Source: Amycolatopsis umgeniensis
Lineage (GTDB): Bacteria; Actinomycetota; Actinomycetes; Mycobacteriales; Pseudonocardiaceae
Reading direction: 5' to 3'
Assembly (NCBI RefSeq): GCF_014205155.1
Contig: NZ_JACHMX010000001.1
Coordinates: forward strand, 2,914,001 to 2,978,000
DNA length: 64,000 nt
Shown: positions 1 to 8,206 of the stretch, piece by piece
Layout of the letters: each line of letters opens with the position of its first letter
How positions within the stretch are numbered: position 1 is the first letter of the stretch
The notes under the pieces: generated by a model
Database searches by the model: none
Seen by the model: the letters and a program-made list of their open reading frames with translations, nothing else
Told to the model about the DNA's origin: nothing
Position numbers and translations under genes: made by a program

Positions 1-619
1 CGGGCCCGAACCGCCCTCGCTCCAGATCCCGCAGGATCCGCTCATGCCGCTCCAGGAACGGCTCGAAGAACGCGCGCGTGTTCTCCGCCAGCACGAAGAA
101 GAGCCGTGTCTCCGCCAGCACCTGGCGCATCGTCGTGCTGACCCGCTCGCTGTCCGCCAGATCGCCGAGCGCCTGATGGAACGCGATACTCGCGGTCCCG
201 ACGGCCTGCCAGTCGCCTTCGTCGGCCGCGGCACGCCCCTCCCGCACCGCTCGGGCGACAGCAGAAAGATCCACAGTGGACAGTTCGGACGCGCGCCGCA
301 GCGCACCGCATTCGGTGACCCGCCGCATGACGTAGAGATCCGAGATGTCCTGCGCCGTCAGCTCCCGTACGAACACGCCTCGGTTGAGTTCGTGTACCGC
401 GAGCCGTTCGTGCGCCAGCAGCTGGAACGACTCCCGCAAGGTGTTGCGCGAAACGCCCAGCGCGGCGCTGATCGACGGTTCGGAAAGCCTCGACCCAGGT
501 GGGAAGACGCCTTCGGTGATGCGCTGGCGCAGGATCTCGGCGACCCGTTCCGCTGTCCCGCTCCGTTCGAGCAGTGGTCTGTCGCGGGCAAGCGTCTCCT
601 CGGCATCCACAGTGGACAC
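1..619 (-). CDS. GntR-family (FadR/FCD type) transcriptional regulator, 3' truncated by window edge
   Basis: The first 206 residues are visible; the C-terminus lies beyond base 1. An N-terminal winged helix (residues about 15-80) contains the GntR signatures PPGSRLSEPSI and LGVSRNTLRES, followed by an all-helical FCD-type ligand domain with FHQALGDLADS and the start of an H-x2-I segment (ERHERILRDL). It begins at a GTG 4 bases after the stop of the upstream SDR gene and is the last gene of the TPP enzyme/hydantoinase/SDR operon. It is therefore the likely local regulator, probably acting on the palindrome at 6823-6837. The ligand is unknown; FCD domains usually bind small carboxylates. Family assignment is firm; the target is inference. 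Confidence 0.88.
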   Translation of the reverse strand, partial: MSTVDAEETLARDRPLLERSGTAERVAEILRQRITEGVFPPGSRLSEPSISAALGVSRNTLRESFQLLAHERLAVHELNRGVFVRELTAQDISDLYVMRRVTECGALRRASELSTVDLSAVARAVREGRAAADEGDWQAVGTASIAFHQALGDLADSERVSTTMRQVLAETRLFFVLAENTRAFFEPFLERHERILRDLERGRFGP

Positions 620-623
620 AGCG

Positions 624-1415
624 TTACCTGACGCCGAGTTCGAAGTCGAGACTGTACCGATTCCCCGGCATGGCACCGGCGGCTTTGGCGCCGTCGATCG
701 GGAGCGCGACCCCGTTGACGAACCGCGATTCGTCGCTGGCCAGGAAGACGACGGCCTTCGCGACCTCCCACGCCTCGCCGACCCGCCCGGCGGGTGTGCT
801 CGCGGTCAACTGGTGTTGCTTGGCCTCGAATTCTTCCGGTGACGCGAGCGTGCCGCGCAGCATGTCGGTGTCGATCGCGCCCGGGTTGACCGTGTTCGCG
901 CGGATCCCCTGGTGCGCGTGCGCGACGGCGATCGACTTCGTCATGCCGACCAGCGCGTGCTTCGTCGCGTTGTACACGGGGTCGCCGGGGCGGCCCATCA
1001 CGCCGCCGTTGGACGACGTCGTGACGATGCTGCCCGCCTTCCGCGCGAGCATATGCGGCAGCACCGCCCGGATGCCGAGGAAGGCCGCCCGCACGTTCAG
1101 CGCGAAGATGTTGTCGAATTCCGCCAGCGTGGTGTCCGACAATGGCTTGCCGAGGTGGATGCCGACGTTGTTGAACAGCACGTCAATCCGGCCGGTTTCG
1201 GCCAGCACGCCGCGGACGAACCCGTCGACCTGACCCTCGTCGGTGGCGTCCACAAGGGAGTGTGTGACGCCTTCGACGGACTCGGCGGGTTCGCGGATGT
1301 CGCTGGAGAACACGGTCGCGCCCTCGGCGACGAACTCCTTCACGGTGGCGAGACCGATACCCCTCGCGCCCCCGAAGACCACCGCGACCTTGTCTGCCAG
1401 CCGACCCATGCTCAT
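624..1415 (-). CDS. SDR family NAD(P)-dependent oxidoreductase
   Basis: A 263-residue classical short-chain dehydrogenase. The N-terminal Rossmann turn reads VVFGGARGIGLA, the structural NNVG motif follows near residue 85, and the catalytic motif is PVYNATKHALVG (Tyr-x3-Lys). It would oxidise or reduce a secondary alcohol/ketone with NAD(P). The start ATG overlaps the stop of the upstream hydantoinase B gene in an ATGA, and a second ATG lies two codons downstream. Translational coupling suggests it handles an intermediate of the same pathway as the TPP enzyme and the hydantoinase pair. The substrate cannot be read from sequence. Confidence 0.88.
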   Translation of the reverse strand: MSMGRLADKVAVVFGGARGIGLATVKEFVAEGATVFSSDIREPAESVEGVTHSLVDATDEGQVDGFVRGVLAETGRIDVLFNNVGIHLGKPLSDTTLAEFDNIFALNVRAAFLGIRAVLPHMLARKAGSIVTTSSNGGVMGRPGDPVYNATKHALVGMTKSIAVAHAHQGIRANTVNPGAIDTDMLRGTLASPEEFEAKQHQLTASTPAGRVGEAWEVAKAVVFLASDESRFVNGVALPIDGAKAAGAMPGNRYSLDFELGVR

Positions 1416-3121
1416 GTCCTCCCTCTCGACGAAACAGCCGTGTAGTCCTCCGGAAGGCGCACGAGCGCCTCGGGATCTCCGTGATAGGTGACTTCGACGC
1501 CGTACAGCTCGCGCGCCGCGCTCGGCGAGATGTACCTGTCGACGACGTCGGCGAGCACGGCTTCCGGATCCCGCTCGAACGGGTCGCCGTAACCACCGCC
1601 GCCCGGCAGGAACACGTTCACCACGTCGTACGGGCTCAGGTTCACCCGGGTCTTCGACGGCAGGGGACCTCGCGTCAGCTCGAACCGGCCGACGGCTCCG
1701 TCCTGCCCTGAGTCCACACCGGACGCCGGTCGGCGCACCCGGTCGACGTTCCCGTTGACACTCCACGAGATCTCGCCACGGGCAGCCATCGTGGTGCACT
1801 GGCCGAGGCCGCCGCGCCACCGTCCCGCGCCTCCGGAATCCGTGCGCAGCACACGTTCACGCTGGATCAGCGGGGCCATCGTCTCGATGACCTCCGTCGG
1901 CGTGGACCGCAGCCCGCTCGGGAATCCGGTCGTATTGAGTCCGTCCTTTGTGGACCGTGCGCCGATCCCGCCGGTTTGGAAGACGTTGAGCATGAACTCG
2001 CGGCCCTCGGCGTCGATACCACGCCAGATCGTCATCCACAACGCGTCCGCGCTGTGCGCCAAGGCAGTGCCGGGTATCACTTCGTGCAGCGCGGTGATCA
2101 GCAGCGAAGGCAGGAAGTGCCCGATCAGATGCCGGGACGCGACCGGCGCGGGCGGTGTGCAGTTCAGCACCGAACCCTCCGGAGCGGTGACGCGCACCGG
2201 CCGGAACGAACCCGCGTTGTGCGGCACTTCCGGGGAAATGGCCGCCTTGACCGCGAATGAGGCGTACGCGCGGGTGTAGTTGAGGACGACGTTGATCCCG
2301 CGGCGGCTCTGCGGCGACGAGCCGTCGAAGTCGAGGTGGATCTCGTCACCGTCGATCGTCACGGTGACCTTGAGGACGACCTCCTCGTCTTCGAACCCGT
2401 CGGTCACCAGCTCGCTGGTGTAAGCGCCGTCCGGCAGTTTCGCCAGCGCGTCCCGAAGCGCCCGCTCGGACCGGTTCATGATCTCCGCGGCGATGTCGTC
2501 GAGGGTGTCCAGGCCGAATTCCTCCAGCAGCCGCACCAAACTGGCGGCCCCGACCTCGTTCCCGGTGACCTGGGCGTACAGATCGCCGATGGTCTCCTCC
2601 GGGGTGCGGACGTTCGCGCGGATCAGCGATTCGAGATCCGCGTTGACCACGCCCGCGCGGAGGAACTTCATGATCGGCAGGCGCAAACCCTCTTCGAAGA
2701 CCTCATTGGCCTCGGCCGAAACCAGCCGCCCGCCGATGTCCGGTGCGTGACAACAGGAAGCGAACCACGCGACCAACCGTCCCCGCAGGAACACCGGCGT
2801 GGCGACGGTGATGTCGTTGATCTGCCCCGCCGTCTGCCACGGATCGTTGGTGAGCAGGACGTCGCCCGGTGCCAGGGTCTCCGGCGGGTACGCGGCGACG
2901 AAATGGTGCATCCCGGTCGCCATCGCGTTGATGTGGCCGGGAGTCCCGCCGACGGACTGGCCGATCATCTCGCCGCGCGAGTCGAACACCGCGCAGGCGA
3001 GATCGAGCGATTCCCGCACCACGGAAGAGAACGCCGTGTTGACGAGCGCGTTCTGCTGCTCCGCGAGGATCGAATGCAGCCGGTTTCCCAGCACTCCCAC
3101 GAGGATCGGGTCGACACTCAT
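1412..3121 (-). CDS. Hydantoinase B/oxoprolinase family protein (HyuB-like)
   Basis: 569 residues, the usual length of the B subunit of ATP-dependent hydantoinases/5-oxoprolinases/acetone-carboxylase-type enzymes. Typical family segments are visible: DPILVGVLGNRLHSI at the N-terminus, ESLDLACAVFDSRG, GGTPGHINAM, and a glycine-rich C-terminal FLPGGGGYGDPFERDP. It overlaps the hydantoinase A gene by 4 bases (ATGA) and would form the A/B complex with it. The pair is normally cytoplasmic and opens a cyclic amide or activates a carbonyl substrate with ATP. The exact substrate is unknown; the neighbouring TPP enzyme and SDR argue against a housekeeping 5-oxoprolinase. Confidence 0.9.
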   Translation of the reverse strand: MSVDPILVGVLGNRLHSILAEQQNALVNTAFSSVVRESLDLACAVFDSRGEMIGQSVGGTPGHINAMATGMHHFVAAYPPETLAPGDVLLTNDPWQTAGQINDITVATPVFLRGRLVAWFASCCHAPDIGGRLVSAEANEVFEEGLRLPIMKFLRAGVVNADLESLIRANVRTPEETIGDLYAQVTGNEVGAASLVRLLEEFGLDTLDDIAAEIMNRSERALRDALAKLPDGAYTSELVTDGFEDEEVVLKVTVTIDGDEIHLDFDGSSPQSRRGINVVLNYTRAYASFAVKAAISPEVPHNAGSFRPVRVTAPEGSVLNCTPPAPVASRHLIGHFLPSLLITALHEVIPGTALAHSADALWMTIWRGIDAEGREFMLNVFQTGGIGARSTKDGLNTTGFPSGLRSTPTEVIETMAPLIQRERVLRTDSGGAGRWRGGLGQCTTMAARGEISWSVNGNVDRVRRPASGVDSGQDGAVGRFELTRGPLPSKTRVNLSPYDVVNVFLPGGGGYGDPFERDPEAVLADVVDRYISPSAARELYGVEVTYHGDPEALVRLPEDYTAVSSRGRT

Positions 3122-5178
3122 ACCGTCACCACCAGGCTGGCATCCTCGCCGACCACGCAGTGAGCGCCCGGAGGAACGACCACGGTGGACTCGCGTTCTT
3201 CCACGATGGCCGGGCCTTCGACGCGATCACCCGGCTTCAGTCGGTACCGGTCGAACACCGCCGTGTCGACAAAGCCACCGTCGGCGGGGAAGTACGCCGG
3301 ACGACTCCCCTTGCGCGCGTCGCCTTCGGCCACCGCGTCCGCGAGTTTCAGAGTGACTTCGGGCACCGGGCCACGGGAAACGACCCGCCAGTTGAGCACC
3401 TCGATCGCGACGTCCGGCCCGGTCCGCCGGTACAGCGTCCGATAGGTCTCGGTGAAAGCGGCGACCAGCGACTCCGGCCAGTTCCCCCGCTCGACCGGTA
3501 CGCGGATTTCGTAGCCCTGCCCGGAATACCGCATCTCGGCGATCCGCCGGTGCGTCACCTCCGCACCGTCCACACCGGACTTCTCCAGCAGCTCCCCGCC
3601 CTCGGCCTCCATCTCGGCGAACAGCGCGTCGACCTGTTCCCCAGAGAGATCGAGTATCGCCGAACGCTCCGAGCGCACGAAGTCGAAGGCCAGTGGCGCG
3701 GTGAGGAATCCCGCCGCGCTCAGCACGCCGGCTGCCGGCGGGGCGACCACTTCGGGTGCGCCGAGCGCCCGCGCCACGCCGACACCGTGCACCGGTCCGG
3801 CGCCGCCGAAAGTGAACATCGGCAACTTCGCCGGATCCTTGCCGCGCTCGACGGCGTGGACACGCGCGGCGTTGGCCATGTCCTCGTTGACGCTCGTGTG
3901 AATACCCCAAGCGGCCTCTTCGACGCTGACCCCGAGCGGCCCGGCGATCTTCGCGCGAATCGCCTCGCGTGCGCCCTCGGCGTCCAAAGTCATTCCGCCA
4001 CCGAGGAAATATCCGGGATCCAGATAGCCGAGCACGAGGTCGGCGTCGGTCACGGTGGGCTCGGTGCCACCTCGTCCGTAGCAGACCGGGCCGGGCTCGG
4101 ACCCCGCCGAATCCGGGCCGACGGTGAGCAGGCCGAGCGCGTCGATACGGGCTATCGAGCCGCCGCCGACGCCGATCTCGATCATGTCGGTGACGGGCAC
4201 CTTGACCGGCAGCCCCGACCCCGGCAGCAGCCGGTACTTCCGGTCGACCTCGAACTCGTGCGTCACCAGCGGCGTACCACCGGAGATCATGCACAGTTTC
4301 GCCGTCGTGCCGCCCATGTCGAAGGCCAGCAAATCCTCGACACCGGTCGCGGAACCGATCGCGGACGCGGCCAGTGCCCCGCCCGCCGGACCGGATTCGA
4401 GGATGCGGATCGGGTAGCGCGCGGCCGTGTCGACGGTCGCGATCCCGCCGTTGGACAGCATGATGTGCGGCGACGGGCGCACCCCTGCCGCGTGCAGGCG
4501 CCGTTCCAGATCGCGCAGGTAGCGTTCGGTGAGGTCCTGCACATAGACGTTTGCGACCGTGGTGGACGCGCGTTCGAACTCGCGGATCTCCGGGACGACC
4601 TCGCTGGACAACGCGATCCGCAGCCTCGGCGCGACATCCTGGAGCACCTCGGCGGCGCGCCGTTCGTGCGCGGGATTCGTGAAGGCGTGCAGGAAACAGA
4701 TCGCCACCGCGTCGATCCCACGAGCGTCGAGCTCGCGGCCGAGACGAGCGACGTACTCCTCGTCCAGTCCTGTGTGGACGGAGCCGTCGGCGAGGATCCG
4801 CTCGGGGACGTCGAACCGCAGATGGCGCGGGACAAGCGGCGTCGGCAACTCGATGAGCAGGTCGTACAGTTCGTACCGATGTTCGCGCCGCATCTCCAGC
4901 ACGTCACGGAAACCGGCTGTCGCCAGCAGGGCGGTCCGCGATCCCTTGCGTTCGATCAGCGCGTTCGTGACCAGTGTGGTGCCGTGCACGAACTGCTCGA
5001 CGTCGGCCGCGTCCAGTCCGGCTTCGGCGAGTGTCCTCTTTAGACCTTCCTCAACGGCGCGAGCGGGCTCGTCGTGTGTCGTCAGCACCTTGCCGACGGC
5101 GACGATCCCGGTTTCGTCGAGCACGCAGAGATCGGTGAAGGTCCCGCCGATGTCCACGCCGACGCGAAGCCCGGTCAC
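3118..5178 (-). CDS. Hydantoinase/oxoprolinase A subunit (HyuA-like)
   Basis: 686 residues. The N-terminal actin-like ATPase signature GVDIGGTFTDLCVLDE is clear, followed by VHGTTLVTNALIERKG and the central FDMGGTTAKLCMISGG phosphate-binding segment; GGAGPVHGVGVARALG occurs in the C-terminal half. This is the ATP-binding subunit paired with the downstream HyuB-like gene (4-base overlap), and it in turn overlaps the TPP enzyme upstream by 4 bases. The A/B pair would couple ATP hydrolysis to ring opening or carboxylation. N-methylhydantoinase, 5-oxoprolinase and acetone/acetophenone carboxylase cannot be told apart from sequence alone. Confidence 0.9.
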   Translation of the reverse strand: MTGLRVGVDIGGTFTDLCVLDETGIVAVGKVLTTHDEPARAVEEGLKRTLAEAGLDAADVEQFVHGTTLVTNALIERKGSRTALLATAGFRDVLEMRREHRYELYDLLIELPTPLVPRHLRFDVPERILADGSVHTGLDEEYVARLGRELDARGIDAVAICFLHAFTNPAHERRAAEVLQDVAPRLRIALSSEVVPEIREFERASTTVANVYVQDLTERYLRDLERRLHAAGVRPSPHIMLSNGGIATVDTAARYPIRILESGPAGGALAASAIGSATGVEDLLAFDMGGTTAKLCMISGGTPLVTHEFEVDRKYRLLPGSGLPVKVPVTDMIEIGVGGGSIARIDALGLLTVGPDSAGSEPGPVCYGRGGTEPTVTDADLVLGYLDPGYFLGGGMTLDAEGAREAIRAKIAGPLGVSVEEAAWGIHTSVNEDMANAARVHAVERGKDPAKLPMFTFGGAGPVHGVGVARALGAPEVVAPPAAGVLSAAGFLTAPLAFDFVRSERSAILDLSGEQVDALFAEMEAEGGELLEKSGVDGAEVTHRRIAEMRYSGQGYEIRVPVERGNWPESLVAAFTETYRTLYRRTGPDVAIEVLNWRVVSRGPVPEVTLKLADAVAEGDARKGSRPAYFPADGGFVDTAVFDRYRLKPGDRVEGPAIVEERESTVVVPPGAHCVVGEDASLVVTV

Positions 5179-6806
5179 GAAGAACCCTTGCGATACCAGC
5201 GCGGCGAGGTGTTGAGCGGCGGCGCCATCTTCGCGCGGACCACCAGCACGTTCGGCTCGTCGGACTCGACGAACTCACCGAGCAACCGGCGGAACGCGCG
5301 CCCGAACCCCGACACGCGGTCCGCGTGCACCCCGAAGGACCGGGCGAGACCCACGAAATCGGGACTGTCCCAGTCGACACCCCGGCGCGGCAGCCCGGCA
5401 CGATCCTGGTCGTAGCGAAGCATCCCGTAACCGCCGTCGTCGACGATGATCACCGTGACCGGCAGCTGTTCCTGTGCCAGCGTGGCGAGATCGCCGCAGC
5501 CGAACAGGAAACCGCCGTCACCGCTGACGCAGATCGCACGGCCGGCGCCCGCGGCACCGGCGCCGAGCGCGGCGGGGAAACCGTAGCCGAGTGTGCCCCA
5601 GCCCATCGGATACGCGAGCTTGCGCGGGGCGCGGACGCGGTGGAACCCGCCGATCCAGTACCCGGCGACGCACATGTCCGCGACCACGACGGCGTCCTGC
5701 GGCAGCACTTCGTCCAAAGTGGACAGCAGATCGGCGGCCTGCGGCTCCTCTTCCTTGATCCGCTGCCGGACCCGGGCGGAGACCTTGGCGAGCCTGCCGA
5801 CGAGCGCCGCGATACCCGCCCGTTCCTCGACTTTCAGGGCCTCGGTGAGCACGCGGGCATCACCGACCAGCGTGATGTCCGGCGGGTAGTTCTTGGCCGC
5901 GTCGTCCGGGTCGACGTTGATCGCGATGAGCTTCTTCGGCTGCGGCATCAGCCAGTTCTGCGTCATCAGCCCGTCGAAGTCGGTGCCGATGGCGAGGACG
6001 ACATCGGCCTCGTCCCACAACGCGCCGACCTCGGGCGCGTGCACCGGGTTCGGGGCGAGACAGGGATGATCGACCGGCAGGAGGCCGCGAGCGCCGAACG
6101 TGGTGAGCACCGGCGCGGCCAGCCGTTCGGCGAGTTTGCCGATCGCCTCACCCGCCCCGGCACGCAGCGCGCCGCCTCCGGCCCAGATCAGCGGGCGATC
6201 GGCGGTGGCCAGCAGTTCCTCGGCCTCGGCGAGATCCGGGATCTCGGACGGCCGGGCGTGCGACCTCGGCGGGCGACGGGCAGGCGTCCGCTCAGACAGG
6301 AAGTCGGTGGGGATACCGACGTAAACCGGCCCGCTCTGCGGCTGGAGCGCGAGCCGGGCCGCGCGGTGAAGGGTGGCGGCGACCTGGTCCGCGCTCGGCA
6401 CGGTGAACCCGGCCTTGGTGACCGGCGCGAACATCGCCTGCTGATCCGACGTCTCGTGCAGCACGCCGCGGACCACACCGGGACGCCGCAGCGTCGACGG
6501 GATGTCGGTCGCGATGACCAGCATCGGCGCGGCCGACGCCATGGCCTCGCCGACGGCGGCGAGCGTGTTCGCCGCGCCGGGCCCCGTGGTCACCAGCGCG
6601 ACACCGAGCTTGCCCGTCGCGCGGGCGTAACCGTCGGCCGCGTACCCGGCCGTCTGCTCGTGCCGGACCCCGATGAGCCGGATGTCCGTATCGGCCAGCG
6701 CCTCCCATAACGGCAGGTTGTGCACCCCGGGGAGACCGAAGACGACTTCGGTCCCCAGAGCGGTCAGCGCGTCGACGAGATGCTGGGCTCCGGTGGGTGC
6801 AGGCAC
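5175..6806 (-). CDS. Thiamine pyrophosphate-dependent enzyme (acetolactate synthase/decarboxylase-like)
   Basis: 543 residues with the three-domain TPP-enzyme layout. The catalytic Glu50 lies in GVRHEQTAGYAADGYAR, the mid-protein FAD/DHS-like domain follows, and the C-terminal TPP-binding motif starts at CVSGDGGFLFG with the DDGGYGMLRYDQ segment 25-30 residues later. No regulatory subunit is nearby, so this is unlikely to be the biosynthetic IlvB; a catabolic 2-oxoacid decarboxylase or C-C lyase is more likely. It is the first gene of the operon. The GTG start sits 7 bases after a plausible -10 (CACTAT, minus strand), so the transcript looks leaderless. Confidence 0.85.
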   Translation of the reverse strand: MPAPTGAQHLVDALTALGTEVVFGLPGVHNLPLWEALADTDIRLIGVRHEQTAGYAADGYARATGKLGVALVTTGPGAANTLAAVGEAMASAAPMLVIATDIPSTLRRPGVVRGVLHETSDQQAMFAPVTKAGFTVPSADQVAATLHRAARLALQPQSGPVYVGIPTDFLSERTPARRPPRSHARPSEIPDLAEAEELLATADRPLIWAGGGALRAGAGEAIGKLAERLAAPVLTTFGARGLLPVDHPCLAPNPVHAPEVGALWDEADVVLAIGTDFDGLMTQNWLMPQPKKLIAINVDPDDAAKNYPPDITLVGDARVLTEALKVEERAGIAALVGRLAKVSARVRQRIKEEEPQAADLLSTLDEVLPQDAVVVADMCVAGYWIGGFHRVRAPRKLAYPMGWGTLGYGFPAALGAGAAGAGRAICVSGDGGFLFGCGDLATLAQEQLPVTVIIVDDGGYGMLRYDQDRAGLPRRGVDWDSPDFVGLARSFGVHADRVSGFGRAFRRLLGEFVESDEPNVLVVRAKMAPPLNTSPRWYRKGSS

Positions 6807-6843
6807 CTCGCCGATAGTGCCAGATCGTTCAACGATCCAGCAA
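6804..6843 (-). promoter_or_regulatory. Leaderless promoter with GntR-type operator in the spacer
   Basis: Read on the minus strand: -35 TTGCTG (6843-6838), 18-base spacer, -10 CACTAT (6819-6814), then 7 bases to the GTG start at 6806. The spacer contains GATCGTTCAACGATC (6823-6837), a perfect palindrome of two 7-base arms around one base. It fits the FadR-subfamily pattern T-N-GT-N3-AC-N-A. The GntR gene at the end of the operon is the natural candidate to bind here. Promoter strengths are inferred by eye. Confidence 0.6.
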
Positions 6844-6860
6844 CCATCCTGACGTCAAGG

Positions 6861-6910
6861 GGGTCGTGAGTGGCGTTTCGGGTTCTAACCCGACTTACCA
6901 CTCACGACCC
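6861..6910. repeat. Nested 50-base hairpin
   Basis: Outer arms GGGTCGTGAGTGG (6861-6873) and CCACTCACGACCC (6898-6910) are perfectly complementary over 13 bases. Inside them TCGGGTT (6878-6884) and AACCCGA (6887-6893) form a second 7-base stem. The right arm resembles the ends of the three direct repeats at 7095, 7312 and 7510, so this looks like an inverted pair of that repeat. Confidence 0.8.
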
Positions 6911-7094
6911 ACGCGGGCCGAGCGGTGCTTTCGCGTGACCGAGTGGACGACGCGTGTGATCAGACGGACGACACGCGTGACTGGACGGACGACATCGGCG
7001 ACGGCCGAGTCCACCGCGTGTCGTCCGTCCAATCACGCGTGTCGTCCACTCGGTCACGTGTGTCGTCCCACCGATTACGCGAAACCGCCGGACC
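6911..7094. repeat. Array of GGACGACACGCGTGA-type inverted repeats
   Basis: The core GGACGACACGCGTGA or a close variant occurs in forward orientation near 6945 and 6966 and in reverse orientation near 7016, 7033 and 7054; another partial copy lies near 7463. The blocks at 6937-6960 and 7034-7057 are near-perfect inverted repeats of about 23 bases, so the whole stretch could fold into one long compound hairpin. No credible ORF with a start signal is present. Confidence 0.7.
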
Positions 7095-7143
7095 GTAGGT
7101 GCCCAAGACACGGTTAGCCCTAACCCGAATCGCCACTCACGAG
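7095..7143 (+). repeat. 49-base direct repeat, copy 1 of 3
   Basis: Begins GTAGGT, contains AAGACACGGTTAGC and ends with TAACCCGAATCGCCACTCACGAG-like sequence (split here: TAACCCGAATCGCC then ACTCACGAG). Copies 2 and 3 share the same order of blocks at spacings of 217 and 198 bases. Confidence 0.75.
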
Positions 7144-7220
7144 CCGACGTGCTGCTCGGTTCCGGGTCCGTGGCCTTCACGCGCGGCCGCTGTGACTGCT
7201 GGTGCGCGTGGGGCGATCCG

Positions 7221-7281
7221 CAAGTCCGTGAAGGCCTCCTTGAGAGACCCAGGGTCCCTCAAGGAGGCCTTCACGGACTTG
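7221..7281. repeat. Long perfect hairpin (24-bp stem)
   Basis: Arms 7221-7244 and 7258-7281 are perfectly complementary over 24 bases (core AAGGCCTCCTTGAG / CTCAAGGAGGCCTT). The loop itself contains the small inverted repeat GACCC-A-GGGTC. There is no U-tract, and no gene ends within 900 bases on the plus strand. It is thus better read as a dispersed REP-like element than as a simple terminator. Half-copies of the same arm appear near 24680 and 24990. Confidence 0.8.
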
Positions 7282-7311
7282 GGCCGGGATCAAAACCGTG
7301 CCGGAATCCCA

Positions 7312-7360
7312 GTAGGTACATAAGACACGGTTGGCTCTGACTCGAATCACCGCTCACGAG
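7312..7360 (+). repeat. 49-base direct repeat, copy 2 of 3
   Basis: Same block order as the copy at 7095 (GTAGGT, AAGACACGGTT, then a CTCACGAG end) with a handful of substitutions. Confidence 0.75.
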
Positions 7361-7377
7361 GGTTGCGAGGGGTTTGT

Positions 7378-7442
7378 CGTGGTGTCCTGAAGGCCCCCTT
7401 TGAGACGTTCACCGTCCCAAAGGGGGCCTTCGGGACACCACG
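7378..7442. repeat. Long hairpin (24-bp stem, one wobble)
   Basis: Arms 7378-7401 and 7419-7442 pair over 24 bases with a single G-T wobble; the core is AAGGCCCCCTTT / AAAGGGGGCCTT. It lies between direct-repeat copies 2 and 3 and is the same kind of element as the hairpin at 7221. Confidence 0.78.
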
Positions 7443-7509
7443 GACGCGGACTCCCGTGTCCAGACGGACGACACGCGGCGGACCCGTGACCAACCGCGAC
7501 CCCAATCCA

Positions 7510-7558
7510 GTAGGTAACCAAGACACCTACGGCTCTAACCCGAAACGCCACTCACGAA
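7510..7558 (+). repeat. 49-base direct repeat, copy 3 of 3
   Basis: Third copy: GTAGGT, AAGACAC, TAACCCGAAACGCC, ACTCACGAA. It ends about 20 bases before the stop codon of the flavoprotein gene on the opposite strand. Confidence 0.75.
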
Positions 7559-7576
7559 CCCCAGCACCCGCCGCAC

Positions 7577-8206
7577 CTACCGATAAAGCCCTGCCGCGTA
7601 CCTATCCGGCTCGTAGTACGCCTCGAGGTCGGCGATGCTGTCCTCCGGCCGCTCGAAGGTCTTGGAGATGACCGCCCTCGACGGCATCGCGCCGGGCGTC
7701 CAGCTCTCGGGCGACCACAGCTTCGACCGCATGAACGCCTTCTGGCAGTGGTGGAAGATCTCGTCGATGTCGATCACCAGCGCGAGGTCCGGCCGGTTGC
7801 CCTTCACGATCATGTCGTCGAAGAACGGCGCCTCCCGCACCAGCCGCGCGCGGCCGTTGATCCGCAGCGTGTCACCGCGGCCCGGGATCAGGTAGATCAG
7901 CCCGACGTGCGGATTCGACAGCACGTTGCGGAACCCGTCCGCGCGTCGGTTGCCGGGGCGCTCCGGGATCGCGATCCGCTTGTCGTCCAGTACCAGCGTG
8001 AACCCGGCGGGGTCGCCCTTCGGCGAGACGTCGCAGGTGCCGTCCGCCGCCGACGTCGCGATCAGCACGAACGGCGACTCCGCCAGCCATCGCCGGTCCA
8101 TCTCGTGGAGCGAGGGCCGCGCCTTGTTCGCCGTCCGCTCCAGTGGCGGCGGCAGGATCTCGCGCAGCTCCGCCTCGGTGGTGACCTCGATGAACCCGTC
8201 AGACAA
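7577..8206 (-). CDS. PPOX-class FMN-dependent flavoprotein (MSMEG_1061-like)
   Basis: 209 residues of the pyridoxamine-phosphate-oxidase split-barrel fold. Family-typical segments are visible: CDVSPKGDPAGF, IPERPGNRRADGFRN and the C-terminal QKAFMRSKLWSPESW. Such proteins bind FMN or F420 and perform small-molecule redox steps; the substrate is unknown. The chosen start is TTG, 7 bases after a GGGAG Shine-Dalgarno, and overlaps the stop of the FAD oxidoreductase by 8 bases. That makes it the last gene of a three-gene operon with that oxidoreductase and the glutathionyl-hydroquinone reductase. Confidence 0.85.
   Translation of the reverse strand: MSDGFIEVTTEAELREILPPPLERTANKARPSLHEMDRRWLAESPFVLIATSAADGTCDVSPKGDPAGFTLVLDDKRIAIPERPGNRRADGFRNVLSNPHVGLIYLIPGRGDTLRINGRARLVREAPFFDDMIVKGNRPDLALVIDIDEIFHHCQKAFMRSKLWSPESWTPGAMPSRAVISKTFERPEDSIADLEAYYEPDRYAAGLYR

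Noticed and set aside
1412..5178. Housekeeping 5-oxoprolinase assignment for the HyuA/HyuB pair
   Set aside because: The pair is embedded in a regulated operon with a TPP enzyme and an SDR, which suggests a dedicated catabolic substrate; the family name is kept general.
5175..6806. Assignment as biosynthetic acetolactate synthase IlvB
   Set aside because: No IlvN or IlvC partner, and the operon context is catabolic.
6866..7340. Several 65-90 codon frames in the repeat island
   Set aside because: Their translations simply follow the repeats (Thr/Arg-rich periodicity) and lack start signals.
7095..7558. Possible CRISPR array
   Set aside because: Three direct repeats only, about 49 bases long with substitutions, separated by about 150-170 bases that themselves contain hairpins, and no cas genes.
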